From Maribacter luteus (lineage in GTDB: Bacteria > Bacteroidota > Bacteroidia > Flavobacteriales > Flavobacteriaceae), in assembly GCF_009674825.1 (NCBI RefSeq), contig NZ_WKJH01000030.1:248001-312000 (forward strand): a stretch of 64,000 nucleotides of DNA. Direction: 5' to 3'. Position numbers and translations under genes: made by a program. How positions within the stretch are numbered: position 1 is the stretch's first letter; each line of letters starts with the position of its first letter. The notes under the pieces are model-generated. The model had not been told where the DNA came from. It saw only the letters and a program-made list of their open reading frames with translations, and made no database searches. Positions 25,203 through 35,724 of the stretch are shown here, piece after piece.

Positions 25203-27221
25203 TTACTCCAAAAAACTATGTTTGCTGGAATAATCCAACATTTGCTGTTCAAAAGAATCGGGCTGTGTTACTTTGACATCCACAATTTCCCCAGCTTCAT
25301 TGGTCTCAGGAACCAATACCGGATTTACAAATCCGCTATAAGGGGCCGATTTAAACTGTTGGTTACGATCCAATACCTGCGCGTGCAAGGCTTGGTCAAC
25401 TTTTACACCATAACCTTCGACCAAATCCTGTGCTGCTTTAAAATCACCTTCAGATTTAATTCGTTGTGCTTCACGTAGCAACTCACCGAACAATTCCCGA
25501 AGTTTTTTGTAATCGTTGATGTTATAGTAGGTCTTACCGTCTTTTTCAATCTTTTCGATTACATTATCTGCTTTTCCTTTTTCATATACCCAAGCAGAAA
25601 CCCACTGTCTATTGACCATATGATCTTCTTCGATATCATTTCCAAGCTCAATACGCACCAACTGGGTAATCAATCCATTTCTAATATAACCATCGTACGC
25701 GGCTTTACCTACAGCTTGCCAGTCATCGACCAAGCCAAGTTCCTGTAGTTTTGGATCCATTAGATAATAGAGCCCAACCAAATCGGCCCTACCCTCTTCC
25801 ATGGTAGACGCATAATTCTTTAAGGTTTCTTTGGGTTGGCCCACACCTGGGTTTATCAATCCGGAAGCATGTCCGATAACTTCATGCAAGGCAGTATGCA
25901 ATTTATCGGCTAGCTGTCCGTATTTCTCTTCCAGCTCAATTTCTTCCTCGTCATATGCAAATTCATGAAGTCTACCACTTCCGCCCGCATTATTATAGGC
26001 GTTGATGATATTCCCTAGAGAAACGGATTTACTTCCATGCTCTTGTCTGATCCAGTTGTTATTGGGTAAATTCACGCCTATAGGGGTACTGGGAGATGCA
26101 TCACCGGCTTCACCGGCCACATTTATTGTTTTATATGAAACTCCTACCACATCACTCTTTTTATGGGAATCCATTAAAGGGGCATTATCTTCGAACCACT
26201 GGGCGTTTTCAGAAAGTACGGCCATTTGCTTTGACATTTCAAAATCCTTAACTTGGATAATACTCTCATAAGAACCTCTATACCCTTTTGGATCATTGTA
26301 CACTTCGATAAAACCATTGATCCAATCGATATTGCCTTCGGTGGAAGTTGCCCATGAGATACAATATTGATCCCAAATGTTCAAATCACCCGTTTTGTAA
26401 TAATCAATAAGCAATCCTAGGGTTTTGGCCTGTTTTTGATTTTCGGCTACCCCTTTGGCCTTTTCCAACCATTTAATGACCTCGTCGATGGCGCTACCGT
26501 AAAGACCACCTGATTTCCACACTTTTTCAACAAGCTTTCCATTTTCACGTACCAAAGTTGAATTCAATCCAGCCTCAATAGGTCGACCTTCTGGACCTTT
26601 ATAAGCTGTTTTGTAAAAAGCATCAACATCGGCATCGGTTATTGTAGGTCCGTAGAAATTAATGGCAGAAGAAGCTACATTGTCCACTCCTTTTTTCTTA
26701 TTCACTTTTTTAGCGTCCTTATCATTGAAAATAACATCAAAGGCCTCTCCCTCCAATTTTGTATCTGTTTCTTTCAATAAATAGGTTAAGAAGTCCGCCT
26801 TAAAATTTGGTTTTATCTTATCATTGGAATAGTGATGGTGTATTCCGTTAGAAAACCAAACCCTTTTCAAATATTCTTGGAACGCCAGCCAGTCTTTGGT
26901 TGTCTTGTCCCCATTATAAGTAGTATATATATTTTCCAACGCATCCCTTATCTCAAGATTATGTCGATAATTTTGGTCCCACATAATATCGCGACCGGCC
27001 AACCCTGCTTGTGTCATATAGTACACTAATTCCTTTTCTTTTAAAGTAAGTTCATCGAATCCCGGGATTTGATATCGCAATACCTTGATATCGGCGAATT
27101 GGTCGGCGATATACTCAAATTTCTTTTCAGCCTTTACAGGTGGCTTTTCCTCCATTTTTTCTTGGCAAGACCAAAGAAATCCAACCAAAAGGAACCCTAA
27201 TAAAATATTTTTTAATTTCAT
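25203..27221 (-). CDS. M49 family peptidase (dipeptidyl-peptidase III-like) lipoprotein
   Basis: A zinc metallopeptidase that would release dipeptides from peptides. The M49 zinc motif HExxGH is present as HEVIGHASG (histidine 446 and 451, glutamate 447), and the third ligand region is EEGRAD (glutamates 475-476), replacing the EECRAE of eukaryotic DPP III. A lipoprotein signal (ILLGFLLVGFLWSCQEK, cysteine 19) shows that it is exported, unlike cytosolic eukaryotic DPP III. The length of 672 residues is slightly shorter than human DPP III, as expected of bacterial members. The gene is alone, with a plausible -7 promoter element 25 bases upstream. Peptide use from extracellular protein breakdown is inferred. 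Confidence 0.92.
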   Translation of the reverse strand: MKLKNILLGFLLVGFLWSCQEKMEEKPPVKAEKKFEYIADQFADIKVLRYQIPGFDELTLKEKELVYYMTQAGLAGRDIMWDQNYRHNLEIRDALENIYTTYNGDKTTKDWLAFQEYLKRVWFSNGIHHHYSNDKIKPNFKADFLTYLLKETDTKLEGEAFDVIFNDKDAKKVNKKKGVDNVASSAINFYGPTITDADVDAFYKTAYKGPEGRPIEAGLNSTLVRENGKLVEKVWKSGGLYGSAIDEVIKWLEKAKGVAENQKQAKTLGLLIDYYKTGDLNIWDQYCISWATSTEGNIDWINGFIEVYNDPKGYRGSYESIIQVKDFEMSKQMAVLSENAQWFEDNAPLMDSHKKSDVVGVSYKTINVAGEAGDASPSTPIGVNLPNNNWIRQEHGSKSVSLGNIINAYNNAGGSGRLHEFAYDEEEIELEEKYGQLADKLHTALHEVIGHASGLINPGVGQPKETLKNYASTMEEGRADLVGLYYLMDPKLQELGLVDDWQAVGKAAYDGYIRNGLITQLVRIELGNDIEEDHMVNRQWVSAWVYEKGKADNVIEKIEKDGKTYYNINDYKKLRELFGELLREAQRIKSEGDFKAAQDLVEGYGVKVDQALHAQVLDRNQQFKSAPYSGFVNPVLVPETNEAGEIVDVKVTQPDSFEQQMLDYSSKHSFLE

Positions 27222-27246
27222 GTTATGTGTTATTTAAATACAATCG

Positions 27247-27254
27247 CAAATTTA
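27247..27254 (-). promoter_or_regulatory. -7 element for the M49 peptidase
   Basis: TAAATTTG on the minus strand matches TAnnTTTG, 25 bases before the ATG at 27221. A TTG is present further upstream but only 13 bases away. Confidence 0.42.
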
Positions 27255-27426
27255 ACAAAACATAAACCAATTGTTTAATTTATCGCTATATAAAAAGTTT
27301 AAAATATGGCCTTCGAAAACCTTTAGTAGTTATCTAGGATTAAATGCAAGATTCATTCTTGGGTTCTCTCTTTTATATTTAAATTCACTTGCTGAAATCT
27401 AATTAAAAACCATTCATTCCAAACTA

Positions 27427-30006
27427 ATGAAAAATCAATTTCTTCTTCTTGTTGTTGTTTTTTTTACCCAACTGGGTTTATTTGCACAAAACAATGTATA
27501 CCCCTTCCTAGATGCCAAATTATCCCCTGATTCACGTGCCCAAGATGTGGTCGACAGGCTAACACTTGATGAAAAAATAAGTCAAATGCAAGATGTTGCC
27601 CCTGCGATCGAACGTTTGGGTATCCCTGAATACAATTGGTGGAACGAGTGTTTGCATGGTGTGGCAAGAGCCGGCGCGGCTACATCATACCCCCAAGCCA
27701 TAGGAATGGCCGCTACATGGAACCCTGAACTCATTCATGAGGTCGCCAACGCGATAAGTACCGAGGCCCGGGCAAAATTCAATCAAAGCATTAAACTTGG
27801 TCAAAGAAATCGCTATCAAGGGCTTACCATGTGGTCTCCCAATATCAATATTTTCAGGGATCCACGCTGGGGAAGAGGACAGGAAACCTATGGAGAAGAC
27901 CCTTATTTGACCTCAAGATTCGGTGTTGCATTCATAAAAGGCCTTCAAGGTACCGACCCTAACTATTACAAGGTTATTGCAACCGCAAAACATTTCGCCG
28001 TTCATAGTGGCCCCGAATACAACAGACACAGTTTTGATGCATATACCGATGCCAAAGATTTATGGGAAACCTATTTACCAGCTTTCAAAGCTGCCGTTAT
28101 CGAAGGTAAATCTTACTCCGTAATGTCGGCCTATAATAGATATTTAGGTGAATCTGCAACCGCCAGTAAGCTACTTTTGAATGATATTTTACGCAATAAA
28201 TGGGGATTTGACGGGTATGTCGTATCTGACTGTGGTGCGGTAGAGGATATCTATTTACGCCATAAAATTGTAAATACCGCAGAAGAGGCATCGGCCTTAG
28301 CCGTACAATCAGGCTGTGATTTAAATTGCGGTTCAACATATGCCCATTTAAAAAAGGCCGTGGAAGCTGGATTGATTTCTGAAGATGAGATCAATATCGC
28401 CGTTAGAAGATTGTTTCTTGCCAGAATTAAACTAGGGCTATTGAATACTTCGGATGAAATTCCTTTTTACGATATACCAGCCTCCGAAATCGAATCGGAG
28501 ACCAGTCAAAAATTAGCGTTACAGACAGCTAGGGAATCTATGGTTTTATTAAAGAATGAAAATAATACCTTACCCATTTCCAAAAAGGTCAAGACCATTA
28601 CCGTGATTGGCCCCAATGCGAATGATAAACAATTTTTATTGGGAAATTATTTCGGCACCCCGACCAACCGGAAAACGGTTCTTCAGGGAATTCAAGAAAA
28701 AGTATCAAAAAAAACAACCGTACATTATTTCAAGGGAACCAATCTAGCCGATGATAAACCCATTTTCGATATTATCGGGAACAATTACTTCAAAGGGGAA
28801 ATAAAAACGGAATATTACGACAATTCCAATTTGGAAGGGAAACCAGTCGCCATAAAATCCGATGATCTAATTGACTTTGAATGGGGAGGTGCCGCCCCGA
28901 TTGCCATACTGACCCCCGGTAAGTTTTCTATTCGGTACAGTGGCACATTACAACCCGATTTCAATGGGGACATAACCTTTGATGTTTACGATAAGGGAGG
29001 ATCTTATCGTTTCATGGTGGACGGGAAAGAATTGGCAAAAAGCCCTAAAGAAGGAGATACCCCTACAAAAAAGAATGCTTTTACAGTAAGTAAAAACAAG
29101 GCCTACGATTTCGTATTGGAATACAAATGCGATAACCCTTGGGTATCCGCATTACAATTAACATGGAACAAAGAGCAACTGCAAGGCAAACAGGTTATGC
29201 TCGAAAAAATAAGCCAAAGTGATGTTGTGGTATATGTAGGCGGTATTTCGGCCCGATTGGAAGGTGAGGAAATGCCAATAGATATCCAAGGCTTCTCTAA
29301 AGGCGATAGAACAAACCTTAAAATGCCCAAACCACAGCAAAGGTTGCTTAAAGAACTTCATGGATTGGGAAAACCAATTGTGTTTGTACTTACTAGTGGA
29401 AGCGCCATGGCCATTAATTGGGAGCAGGAAAACCTTCCAGCAATAATTGGAGCGTGGTATCCGGGACAAGCAGGAGGAAACGCAGTGGCGGACATTCTTT
29501 TCGGGGATTACAACCCATCAGGGAAATTACCGGTTACTTTTTATAAATCCGTTAAGGATCTACCTCCTTTTGAGGACTATCACATGAAAGGACGCACCTA
29601 TCGCTATTTTGATGGCGAAGTCCTTTACCCATTCGGATACGGACTGAGCTTTACTAAATTCTCCTATTCAACACCCAAACTGAATAAAGGAACAATAGGT
29701 AAATCCGAAAAGAACACCGTTAGTGTAGAAATAACCAACAACGGGGATTATGATGGGGAAACCGTTGTTCAACTTTATATCAGCGATAAAGAGGCAAGCG
29801 TTAGCAAACCGATAAAAACATTACGAAAATTCAAAAAAACGGCATTGGCAAAAGGAGAATCAAAAACCATTGAATTTGAGATTTCCCCTGGGGATCTTTC
29901 AATCTTCGATGCTAAAGGAAACAGTTTCGTTGAACCCGGTGAATTCGACATTTTTGTGGGTGAAGATTCTTCAACACAAAACAAGGTCACTTTATTGGTC
30001 AAATGA
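27427..30006 (+). CDS. Glycoside hydrolase family 3 with PA14 domain
   Basis: An exported beta-glycosidase of 859 residues, most likely a beta-glucosidase or beta-xylosidase. A signal peptide (FLLLVVVFFTQLGLFAQ) precedes the GH3 barrel. The nucleophile is aspartate 268 in GYVVSDCGAV, and the substrate site carries KHFAVHSGPEYNRH; WWNECLHGVARAG near residue 74 is common in xylosidase-type GH3. A PA14 domain is inserted at about 454-580, within the second, alpha/beta-sandwich domain, and a fibronectin-III-like domain ends the protein (from about 765). It lies 25 bases before a decarboxylase gene and is not in a SusCD-type polysaccharide locus here. The substrate linkage cannot be decided from sequence. 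Confidence 0.92.
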   Translation: MKNQFLLLVVVFFTQLGLFAQNNVYPFLDAKLSPDSRAQDVVDRLTLDEKISQMQDVAPAIERLGIPEYNWWNECLHGVARAGAATSYPQAIGMAATWNPELIHEVANAISTEARAKFNQSIKLGQRNRYQGLTMWSPNINIFRDPRWGRGQETYGEDPYLTSRFGVAFIKGLQGTDPNYYKVIATAKHFAVHSGPEYNRHSFDAYTDAKDLWETYLPAFKAAVIEGKSYSVMSAYNRYLGESATASKLLLNDILRNKWGFDGYVVSDCGAVEDIYLRHKIVNTAEEASALAVQSGCDLNCGSTYAHLKKAVEAGLISEDEINIAVRRLFLARIKLGLLNTSDEIPFYDIPASEIESETSQKLALQTARESMVLLKNENNTLPISKKVKTITVIGPNANDKQFLLGNYFGTPTNRKTVLQGIQEKVSKKTTVHYFKGTNLADDKPIFDIIGNNYFKGEIKTEYYDNSNLEGKPVAIKSDDLIDFEWGGAAPIAILTPGKFSIRYSGTLQPDFNGDITFDVYDKGGSYRFMVDGKELAKSPKEGDTPTKKNAFTVSKNKAYDFVLEYKCDNPWVSALQLTWNKEQLQGKQVMLEKISQSDVVVYVGGISARLEGEEMPIDIQGFSKGDRTNLKMPKPQQRLLKELHGLGKPIVFVLTSGSAMAINWEQENLPAIIGAWYPGQAGGNAVADILFGDYNPSGKLPVTFYKSVKDLPPFEDYHMKGRTYRYFDGEVLYPFGYGLSFTKFSYSTPKLNKGTIGKSEKNTVSVEITNNGDYDGETVVQLYISDKEASVSKPIKTLRKFKKTALAKGESKTIEFEISPGDLSIFDAKGNSFVEPGEFDIFVGEDSSTQNKVTLLVK

Positions 30007-30030
30007 TAAAACAAAGTCTATTCCATTGTG

Positions 30031-31464
30031 ATGAAGAATGATATTCTAAAAATGGCCTATTCCCCTGAAAACTTTAGAAAACAGGGGCATGTACTGATTG
30101 ATCAGTTGGCCGACCATTTCAATTCTTCTATCAATCGAGAATCAGAGAAGGTCATTCGTTGGAGTCCGCCGGAAGATGAGTATGCGTATTGGAAAGGTTT
30201 TTTGAAAGATGGAAAAACCCCAAAGTTATTCCCTGAGATCATTGAACGTTCAATCCATTTACATAACCCAAAGTATATCGGGCACCAAGTTTGTCCACCA
30301 GCACCAATAGCATCCCTGTCCGCTTTAATAAGCGCTTCGTTAAACAATGGTGCCGCGGTTTATGAAATGGGGATGGTACCGACTGCAATGGAAAAAATCA
30401 TCACCGAATTTATCAATTCCAAAATCGGCTATGATGAAAATTCAAGGGGATTTTTAACCTCAGGAGGTACTTTGGCCAATTTAACCGCTTTATTATCGGC
30501 AAGAAAGGCCATTTTAGATATTGACATATGGAATGAGGGGCAAAACCAGAATTTGGGTATCATGGTTTGTGAAGAGGCCCATTACTGCATTGAGCGTGCT
30601 GCCAAGATTATGGGACTGGGAACCAAAGGAATTATAAAAATACCTGCATCAAAAGGTTTCAATATGGATGTTTCCCTCTTGGAAACCTATTATAAAAAAG
30701 CTTTAAAAGAAAATATAAAAGTCTTTGCAGTCGTCGGCAGCGCGCCCTCTACAGCTACCGGAATGTACGATGATTTAGAAACTTTGGCCAGTTTCTGCTC
30801 TAACCATAAGCTTTGGCTACATGTAGATGGTGCCCACGGGGGCGCTTCAATATTCTCAAGTAAGTACAAGCATACCGTAAAAGGCATACAACATGCCGAT
30901 TCGGTAGTCATAGACGGTCATAAGATGATGATGATGCCCACCATTACCACAGCCTTACTCTATAAAAAAGGTCACCACTCACACACGACTTTTAGCCAAA
31001 AGGCCGATTATCTTTTAGAACAATCGGAGCATGAAGATTGGTACAATCTTGCCAAACGAACATTTGAATGTACCAAAACCATGATGGGCATACAATGGTA
31101 CACCCTTCTAAAAACCTATGGAGAAGATATCTTTGATGAAAATGTTACCGTACTTTATGATTTGGGTAAGTATTTCGGTTCGCTGGTCAGTGATCATCCC
31201 GATTTTGAACTAGCCATTGAACCTATGTCCAATATCGTCTGCTTCAGGTATATAACAGGGTCAAAAGACACTACTGAGCTAAATGCGCTCAATGCCTCTA
31301 TTCGGCAACATCTTTTGGAAGATGGTGAATATTACATTGTACAGACCAAACTTAGGGGTATCCACTATCTACGAACCACGATCATGAATCCGTTTACCTC
31401 TAAAAAAGATTTGAACGGACTCCTGAAAAAGATAAAAAGCATTGCAGATAATATCCGAATATAA
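30031..31464 (+). CDS. PLP-dependent group II decarboxylase
   Basis: A cytoplasmic fold-type I decarboxylase of amino acids, 477 residues from the ATG at 30031 (a GTG directly before it is less likely). The cofactor lysine is residue 298 in VIDGHKMMMMP; the cofactor-stacking and substrate regions FLTSGGTLANLTAL and LHVDGAHGGASIFS are typical of the aromatic amino acid, glutamate-like and 2,4-diaminobutyrate decarboxylase group. The segment around YIGHQVCPPAP resembles bacterial diaminobutyrate- or tyrosine-type enzymes. The substrate remains open. It starts 24 bases after the GH3 gene on the same strand and may be cotranscribed, but the two share no obvious pathway. Confidence 0.85.
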   Translation: MKNDILKMAYSPENFRKQGHVLIDQLADHFNSSINRESEKVIRWSPPEDEYAYWKGFLKDGKTPKLFPEIIERSIHLHNPKYIGHQVCPPAPIASLSALISASLNNGAAVYEMGMVPTAMEKIITEFINSKIGYDENSRGFLTSGGTLANLTALLSARKAILDIDIWNEGQNQNLGIMVCEEAHYCIERAAKIMGLGTKGIIKIPASKGFNMDVSLLETYYKKALKENIKVFAVVGSAPSTATGMYDDLETLASFCSNHKLWLHVDGAHGGASIFSSKYKHTVKGIQHADSVVIDGHKMMMMPTITTALLYKKGHHSHTTFSQKADYLLEQSEHEDWYNLAKRTFECTKTMMGIQWYTLLKTYGEDIFDENVTVLYDLGKYFGSLVSDHPDFELAIEPMSNIVCFRYITGSKDTTELNALNASIRQHLLEDGEYYIVQTKLRGIHYLRTTIMNPFTSKKDLNGLLKKIKSIADNIRI

Positions 31465-31527
31465 TCTACTTAGAGCCACAACCTAACCTTTTAAAAAAAG
31501 GGAACTAATTGATCGAGGCAATAAAAA

Positions 31528-33330
31528 TCAATCGCGCATAGATTCCAAAATACGTTCTTCAGTTTCCTTAGTCGAGAAATTAATTGCACACTCAATCAAT
31601 GCCAAATGTGAGTAGGCTTGAGGAAAGTTACCTAAAAGCCTTTTTGTCTTAAAATCAATATCCTCGCTGAACAACCCTAAATGGTTACTATAAGTCAATA
31701 GCCTTTCAAAATGTTCTTTGGCCTTTTCAACTTCACCGATTTTGAAAAGACTATTGATAAACCAGAAAGTACAAATCGTGAACGATGATGAAGGCAATCC
31801 AAAATCGTCCTCATTTTTGTACCGATACAACAACCCTTCATTGCTTAGGTCTTTTTCAATGGCTTTTACGGTACTTACGAATTTTGGATCTTTCGCATCT
31901 ATAAAGCCGTAAGACTCCATCAACAATACGGAAGCATCTAAATGTGACGAACCATACGATTGGGTAAAGGCATTTACCTCATCGTTCCATGCATTCTCAT
32001 AAATATCAGCTTTGATTTCCTTTTCCAGGATAAGCCATTTCTCTAATTTCCTTGTCTTTTTTAGTATTCTCGCTACTTTCACCGCCCGATCTATGGCGAC
32101 CCAACAGAGCACCTTGGAAAAGGTAAAATGCCTATCCTCCGTACGGAACTCCCAGATACCTTTATCGGGCTCCCTCCAGTGTCTTGAAACAATCCAAACG
32201 ATACCTTTGGTAATTCCCCATAGTTCTTCCCCATTGTCAATATCGATACTGAACTCCACCAATTGGGCATGAATGACATTCATAAGAATGCCATAGATAT
32301 CATTCTGTTTTTGCTTATATGCGGCATTCCCTATTCGAACGGGCTTAGAACCTTTATAACCACTCAAATGGTCCAAGGTTTCTTCGGTCAATTTCTTTTC
32401 TTTATTGATGCCGTACATAATCTGAAGCTTTTCATCCTTGTCAGGCATCAGGTCAATAATGAACTGTAGGTAACGCTTCGCTACGTTTTTATGGCCTAAG
32501 CCTCCCATCACCCGTATTACCATAGAAGCATCACGGATCCAACAAAATCTATAGTCCCAATTCCGCACCTCGCCAATGGTTTCTGGCAATGAAGTCGTCG
32601 CTGCGGCTAAAACAGCTCCCGTCTTGTCATAACTGAGCAGTTTCAACGTAATGGCACTACGGGATATTTGTTGGTTGTATTTTTTATAAGTCGGTGTCTT
32701 GTTCGTCCAATTTAACCAATAAACCTTGGTCCGTTCAAGATCCAGATACACTTTTCTTGTTGTCGGTTGAAGGATTTTCTCATTATAACCCATAAGAAAA
32801 TATCCGTTTTTCGTCAACTTGATTTCTTGTCCCTCCAAAACAGCGTTCTTATCAAAAGATGTATAGAGGAAAACCGTATCGAATTTAACGGTTTTGGTTA
32901 AGCTTACAATAAAATCATCCTTTATATAGGTTTTTGTCTCCCCTTGTGCATATTCCAATTTAGGGTTGTACAACACTTTAAAAACAGGCTTCCCTTTTAT
33001 GTGTTTCACAAACCTGACCAATTCGGGTGGAGCGTGGTACTTACCGTCTTCATCATGGTAGCGGGGCATAAAATCATGGATTTCGAAAACATTCCCTTCA
33101 TCGGAAAAACGAGTGATCAATACCGCTGTATTCTTCTTGTAACGTTGATTTATCGTATACTTCTCGGAAACCTTGATTTCAAAACTCCCTCCTATTTCCT
33201 CATCCAATAATTTGGCGAAGACAGATGATGAATCGAACTCTGGCAAACAGCACCATTCAATAGATCCAGTTTTCGATATTAGGGCCGCACTCCTGCAATT
33301 TCCAATAATTCCGTAATCCAAGTTATCCAT
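31528..33330 (-). CDS. Glycoside hydrolase family 15 protein, possible trehalase or glucoamylase
   Basis: A 600-residue cytoplasmic protein (no signal peptide) with the bacterial GH15 layout: an N-terminal beta-sandwich beginning DYGIIGNCRSAALISKTGSIEWCCLPEFDSSSVFA and an alpha/alpha-barrel. Barrel landmarks are VRNWDYRFCWIRDASMV, WEFRTEDRHFTFSKVLCWVA, and near the end LFSEDIDFKTKRLLGNFPQA, where the glutamate of SEDID fits the catalytic base position. GH15 includes glucoamylases, isomaltases and the trehalases of actinobacteria. Because it lies divergently from the trehalose synthesis gene across a 102-base spacer, trehalose hydrolysis is the most attractive role, but this is inferred from context. 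Confidence 0.85.
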   Translation of the reverse strand: MDNLDYGIIGNCRSAALISKTGSIEWCCLPEFDSSSVFAKLLDEEIGGSFEIKVSEKYTINQRYKKNTAVLITRFSDEGNVFEIHDFMPRYHDEDGKYHAPPELVRFVKHIKGKPVFKVLYNPKLEYAQGETKTYIKDDFIVSLTKTVKFDTVFLYTSFDKNAVLEGQEIKLTKNGYFLMGYNEKILQPTTRKVYLDLERTKVYWLNWTNKTPTYKKYNQQISRSAITLKLLSYDKTGAVLAAATTSLPETIGEVRNWDYRFCWIRDASMVIRVMGGLGHKNVAKRYLQFIIDLMPDKDEKLQIMYGINKEKKLTEETLDHLSGYKGSKPVRIGNAAYKQKQNDIYGILMNVIHAQLVEFSIDIDNGEELWGITKGIVWIVSRHWREPDKGIWEFRTEDRHFTFSKVLCWVAIDRAVKVARILKKTRKLEKWLILEKEIKADIYENAWNDEVNAFTQSYGSSHLDASVLLMESYGFIDAKDPKFVSTVKAIEKDLSNEGLLYRYKNEDDFGLPSSSFTICTFWFINSLFKIGEVEKAKEHFERLLTYSNHLGLFSEDIDFKTKRLLGNFPQAYSHLALIECAINFSTKETEERILESMRD

Positions 33331-33432
33331 ATTTCAATTATCCTCTAAAAGTCTTTTATAAGTTGCTTTTGCCATGCAATTTGACGAAATTTATAGAAAC
33401 AAAAGACAAATCACTTTAAAATAATCCACTTT

Positions 33433-35640
33433 ATGGGAAAAACTATCATAATCTCAAATAGATTACCTGTACAATTACAAATTAGCAATGGAAGTATCTC
33501 TGCAATACCAAGTGTTGGGGGATTGGCGACCGGTATGAAATCGGTACATTCGGGCAGCGATAGTATTTGGATTGGATGGAGCGGTCTTACCGATGAGGAT
33601 ATTCCCAAAGAATTGGCTCCGCAAATAGATAAAGCCTTGGCCGAGCACGGTTCCTCAAAAGTAAACCTGACCTCAGATGAGGTAGACGGATTTTATTTTG
33701 GATTTAGCAACCGAACTATCTGGCCGCTCTTCCACTATTTTTTGGAGTATTCAGAATTTGAACTTGAAAGTTGGAATGTATATAAAGCCGTAAACCAAAA
33801 ATTTGCCGATGCCATCTTGGAAAAGGCCGAAGACGATGATACCGTTTGGGTACATGATTACCAATTGATGTTGGTGCCCCAGATGGTGCGCGAAAAACGC
33901 CCGAATATCTCTATTGGTTTCTTTCTACATATTCCTTTTCCTTCGTTCGAGATTTTTAGGACCTTACCCTGGCGGGAAGAAGTGCTTGAAGGGCTGTTGG
34001 GCGCTGATTTAATCGGTTTCCATACCTATGACTATGAACGTCATTTTTTAAGTTCTGTAAGACGTCTACTGGGCCTGGAAGTAAGCTTTAATGATATTTA
34101 CCAAGATAAGAGGATCATCAAGGTCGATTCTTTCCCAATGGGCATAGATTATAAAAAGTTCAGTGAAGCTGCCAAAGAGCATGAAAAGAACACAACGGAA
34201 CAACAATCAGATTTACAGCAACGATTAAACAACCATAAACGTTCAACACCTGATGCCAAATTAATACTTTCGATAGACCGGTTGGACTACTCCAAGGGAA
34301 TCGCCAAACGATTGAATGCCTTTGAATATTTTTTGAACAAATACCCACAATACAAAGAGAAAGTCAGATTGATCATACTGGCCGTCCCATCCAGGTCCAA
34401 TGTGCCCCAATACCAATTATTGAAAAAAGAGGTAGATGAATTGATCGGGCGTATCAATGGGGACTTCTCCACGGTCAGCTGGACCCCGATTTGGTATTTC
34501 TATCGTTCCGTGCCTTTTGAGAACCTAATTGACCTATACACATCGAGTGATATCGCATGGCTAACCCCATTACGGGATGGCATGAACCTCGTAGCCAAAG
34601 AATATGTAGCTACTAGGACAGATAAGACCGGGGTACTTATTCTAAGTGAAATGGCCGGTTCCGCGAATGAGATGAACGAATCACTCTTGGTCAATCCAAA
34701 TAATTTTGAACAAACGGCAGATGCTATTTATGAGGCCATAAACATGCCAAAAGAAGAACAAATTGACCGAAACACCGAGTTGCAAAAACGTTTGGAACGC
34801 TATAATGTTGAACGATGGGCCAATGATTTCATGTCATCATTAAAAGAACAAAAAGAAAGGGATGCCGCTAATGTATCCAAACGATTGACCGAACATCGAT
34901 TAAGCGTTGTTTTGGATGATTTTAAGAACGCCAAGAAAAAAATGCTGTTCCTCGATTATGACGGAACACTTTCCGGTTTTCATGCAGACCCTCAAAAAGC
35001 TGGCCCTGATGAAGAACTTTATGCCCTTTTAGATGCCTTGAATGCTTTAAAGGATACGGAAGTATATTTGGTAAGTGGCCGGGACAAGGAGACCTTCACA
35101 AAATGGTTCTTACCCAAAAAATACAATATGATCGTTGAACATGGAGTATGGATTTCCCAAAACGGAGAAGACTTCAGAATGCTCGAAAATGTCAAAAACG
35201 ACTGGATGGAAAAAATACGTCCCGTTTTGGAATCTTTTGTAGACAGGACACCAGGGAGTTTCATTGAAGAAAAGAACTACTCCCTTGCTTGGCATTACCG
35301 TAAGACGGACCCTGATTTCGGAAACCTTAGGGCCAATGAACTCAATACCGTTCTTACAAGTTTAATAGCCAATGATGACCTAAGTGTCCTCAACGGCAAC
35401 AAGGTCATGGAAATCAAAAGCAGTAATGTGAATAAAGGGCGTGCGACCATGCGTGTTTTAGGGGAAGGTGATTATGATTTTGTACTTGCGATTGGTGATG
35501 ATTGGACCGATGAATTTATGTTCCAAGAATTACCCGAAAGTACGGTGACAATAAAAGTCGGTAGACAAAATACACATGCCAAATTATTTATAGATGATAT
35601 AAAATACGTTCGTAATGTACTGAAACGGTTTACCGATTAG
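33433..35640 (+). CDS. Bifunctional trehalose-6-phosphate synthase/phosphatase (OtsA-OtsB fusion)
   Basis: This makes trehalose from UDP-glucose and glucose 6-phosphate in one polypeptide of 735 residues. The GT20 synthase occupies about residues 1-470: IISNRLPVQ at the start, PSVGGLATGMK, VWVHDYQLMLVPQMVRE and FLHIPFPSFEIFR, then SIDRLDYSKGI and LRDGMNLVAKEY. The HAD-type phosphatase is C-terminal (about 490-735), with the catalytic aspartates in LFLDYDGTLSGF (residues 505-516), a later NKVMEIKSSNVNKG and the metal site AIGDDWTDEFMF. Both halves appear intact. Such fusions occur in many Bacteroidota. The product acts as osmolyte or stress protectant. A GH15 gene lies divergently upstream. 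Confidence 0.95.
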   Translation: MGKTIIISNRLPVQLQISNGSISAIPSVGGLATGMKSVHSGSDSIWIGWSGLTDEDIPKELAPQIDKALAEHGSSKVNLTSDEVDGFYFGFSNRTIWPLFHYFLEYSEFELESWNVYKAVNQKFADAILEKAEDDDTVWVHDYQLMLVPQMVREKRPNISIGFFLHIPFPSFEIFRTLPWREEVLEGLLGADLIGFHTYDYERHFLSSVRRLLGLEVSFNDIYQDKRIIKVDSFPMGIDYKKFSEAAKEHEKNTTEQQSDLQQRLNNHKRSTPDAKLILSIDRLDYSKGIAKRLNAFEYFLNKYPQYKEKVRLIILAVPSRSNVPQYQLLKKEVDELIGRINGDFSTVSWTPIWYFYRSVPFENLIDLYTSSDIAWLTPLRDGMNLVAKEYVATRTDKTGVLILSEMAGSANEMNESLLVNPNNFEQTADAIYEAINMPKEEQIDRNTELQKRLERYNVERWANDFMSSLKEQKERDAANVSKRLTEHRLSVVLDDFKNAKKKMLFLDYDGTLSGFHADPQKAGPDEELYALLDALNALKDTEVYLVSGRDKETFTKWFLPKKYNMIVEHGVWISQNGEDFRMLENVKNDWMEKIRPVLESFVDRTPGSFIEEKNYSLAWHYRKTDPDFGNLRANELNTVLTSLIANDDLSVLNGNKVMEIKSSNVNKGRATMRVLGEGDYDFVLAIGDDWTDEFMFQELPESTVTIKVGRQNTHAKLFIDDIKYVRNVLKRFTD

Positions 35641-35701
35641 GATACCATGTTTGTTTAAATTGTTTTTATAATTTAATTTTCATGAGTGAAACATTTTCAA
35701 T

Positions 35702-35724
35702 ACATCAATGATATTGATGTTTTT
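35702..35724 (+). terminator. Weak AT-rich terminator after the trehalose gene
   Basis: ACATCAAT (35702-35709), loop GAT, ATTGATGT (35713-35720), then TTTT. The stem is only 8 bp and AT-rich; a second small dyad GTTTCA/TGAAAC follows at 35734-35749. Confidence 0.4.
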
